Shown one piece after another: positions 5,923-6,681 of a DNA stretch of 6,681 nt. The translations under genes were made by a program, and so were the position numbers. Under the pieces are notes generated by a model. The model was not told the DNA's origin. It did not search any database and was given only the letters and a program-made list of their open reading frames with translations. This DNA comes from JAWLGJ01 sp041685145 (GTDB lineage: Bacteria > Pseudomonadota > Alphaproteobacteria > Rhodospirillales > Magnetospirillaceae): NCBI GenBank assembly GCA_041685145.1, contig JAWLGJ010000078.1, forward strand, positions 1 through 6,681, given 5' to 3'. The stretch's first letter is position 1, and every line of letters starts with the position of its first letter.

Positions 5923-6681
5923 GCGACGGCTGTACCGTCACGGCGGTTTCCAATCGCAAGGGCGGCACCGGCAAGACCACCCTCGCCGTCAATCTGGCCG
6001 CGGAGCTGGGGCGGCGCGGGCGGCGTGTCCTGGTTGTGGACGCCGACTCCCAGGGGCACGCGGCGCTGGGGCTGGGGGTGCCGCCCCGCGAGGGGGAGGC
6101 GACGCTGCACCACCTTCTGCGTGACCCCGAGGCCGGCGCCGCCGCCGCGATCGTCGGCACCGCCGCGCCGGGGGTCTGGCTGCTGCCGGCCGATGTCGCG
6201 CATGAGGGACTGCCGCTGGAGACGCCGCCCGACCGGCTCGCCCGCGCGCTGGCGCCGCTGCGCCAGGACTTCGACCATGTGGTTCTGGACACCCCGCCCG
6301 CCGCCGACGCTGTGCTGGTCAACGCGCTGTCGGCCGCGCACGAGGTCCTCGTTCCGCTGCTGCCGCACCCGCTGGCCGAGCATGGGGTGCAGCAGCTTCG
6401 CCGGCTGCTGTTCCGCCTCCTGTGCGCGGGGCCCGGCCGCTGCCGACTGGCGGCGGTGGTGCCGGTGATGCTGGAGCCCCGGCTCAGGGTGCAGCGCCGC
6501 ACGTTGGAGGCGGTCGCCGGAAGCGTGGGGCGGCGCCGGCTGCTGCGGGGCATCCGCAAGGACGCCGTGCTGCCGGAAGCATTCGCCGCCGGACGGCCGG
6601 TACAGCTTTACGCGCCGCGCAGCCGCGCGGGACTGGATTTCCACCTCCTGGCCGATGAGTTGGCGGCGGCCCGCCTTGCGG
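5919..6681 (+). CDS. ParA/Soj-family ATPase, che-linked (3' end outside window)
   Basis: The frame from ATG 5919 stays open to the window end, giving 254 residues. The N terminus has a deviant Walker A, 'NRKGGTGKTT', with signature Lys14 and P-loop Lys19. Switch I is 'VVDADSQGHAALGLG' (D41, D43) and Walker B is 'HVVLDTPPA' (D124). Near the end, 'IRKDAVLPEAFAAGRPVQLY' (I212 onward) matches the conserved ParA tail that reads like 'IPRNVRLSEAPSxGxPV.xY', so only a few residues should be missing. ParA ATPases dimerise on ATP and bind DNA non-specifically to position cargo. Che-linked members such as PpfA and ParC place chemoreceptor arrays instead of plasmids or chromosomes. There is no ParB gene in the window, which fits an array-positioning role with a receptor or other protein as the ATPase stimulator; a ParB-like partner downstream cannot be excluded. 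It overlaps the STAS-like gene by four bases. Confidence 0.92.
   Translation, partial: MSDGCTVTAVSNRKGGTGKTTLAVNLAAELGRRGRRVLVVDADSQGHAALGLGVPPREGEATLHHLLRDPEAGAAAAIVGTAAPGVWLLPADVAHEGLPLETPPDRLARALAPLRQDFDHVVLDTPPAADAVLVNALSAAHEVLVPLLPHPLAEHGVQQLRRLLFRLLCAGPGRCRLAAVVPVMLEPRLRVQRRTLEAVAGSVGRRRLLRGIRKDAVLPEAFAAGRPVQLYAPRSRAGLDFHLLADELAAARLA

Noticed and set aside
5508..6644. Long minus-strand frames opposite the end of cheA, the STAS-like gene and parA.
   Set aside because: No recognisable motif; the plus strand carries clear P5 and ParA signatures.
1..6681. tRNA or rRNA genes, CRISPR array, insertion sequence, prophage or defence genes.
   Set aside because: Nearly every base is accounted for by eight co-directional chemotaxis-type genes; no repeat array, inverted-repeat ends or transposase motifs were seen.

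Overview
The window is a very GC-rich (about 70%), tightly packed, all plus-strand piece of a chemosensory operon. GC content, gene style and the presence of a ParA-type ATPase at the end of a che cluster suggest a proteobacterium, most likely an alphaproteobacterium (Rhodospirillales-like). That placement is inference; the sequence does not identify genus or species.

Layout, left to right: the last 33 codons of a cheW-type coupling protein (1-104); cheB, receiver plus methylesterase (111-1214); a HEAT-repeat protein of unknown role whose TTG start lies inside the end of cheB (1195-1824); cheR methyltransferase (1836-2690); a single-domain cheY response regulator (2709-3083); a long cheA histidine kinase with an unusual cysteine-rich middle region (3080-5662); an 86-residue STAS-like protein (5662-5922); and a ParA/Soj-family ATPase (5919 to beyond the window end, nearly complete). 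The largest gap is 18 bases, and four junctions overlap. No internal promoter, terminator, RNA gene, mobile element or CRISPR was seen. The operon continues upstream, and its receptor gene is not in the window.

How it should work: receptors, CheW and CheA form an array. CheA phosphorylates CheY (output) and CheB (feedback). CheR and CheB add and remove methyl groups on the receptor. The ParA homologue probably positions or segregates the array, as the che-linked ParA proteins PpfA (Rhodobacter sphaeroides) and ParC (Vibrio) do. The HEAT and STAS proteins are the least understood members. Both are likely protein-interaction modules, placed next to the adaptation enzymes and next to the kinase/ParA pair respectively.

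The parts most worth a second look are the noncanonical CheA central region (seven cysteines in 78 residues), the STAS protein that lacks the usual phosphorylatable Ser/Thr and its preceding Asp, the STAS-ParA pair, the HEAT protein with its nested start, and an Arg-rich CheB linker.
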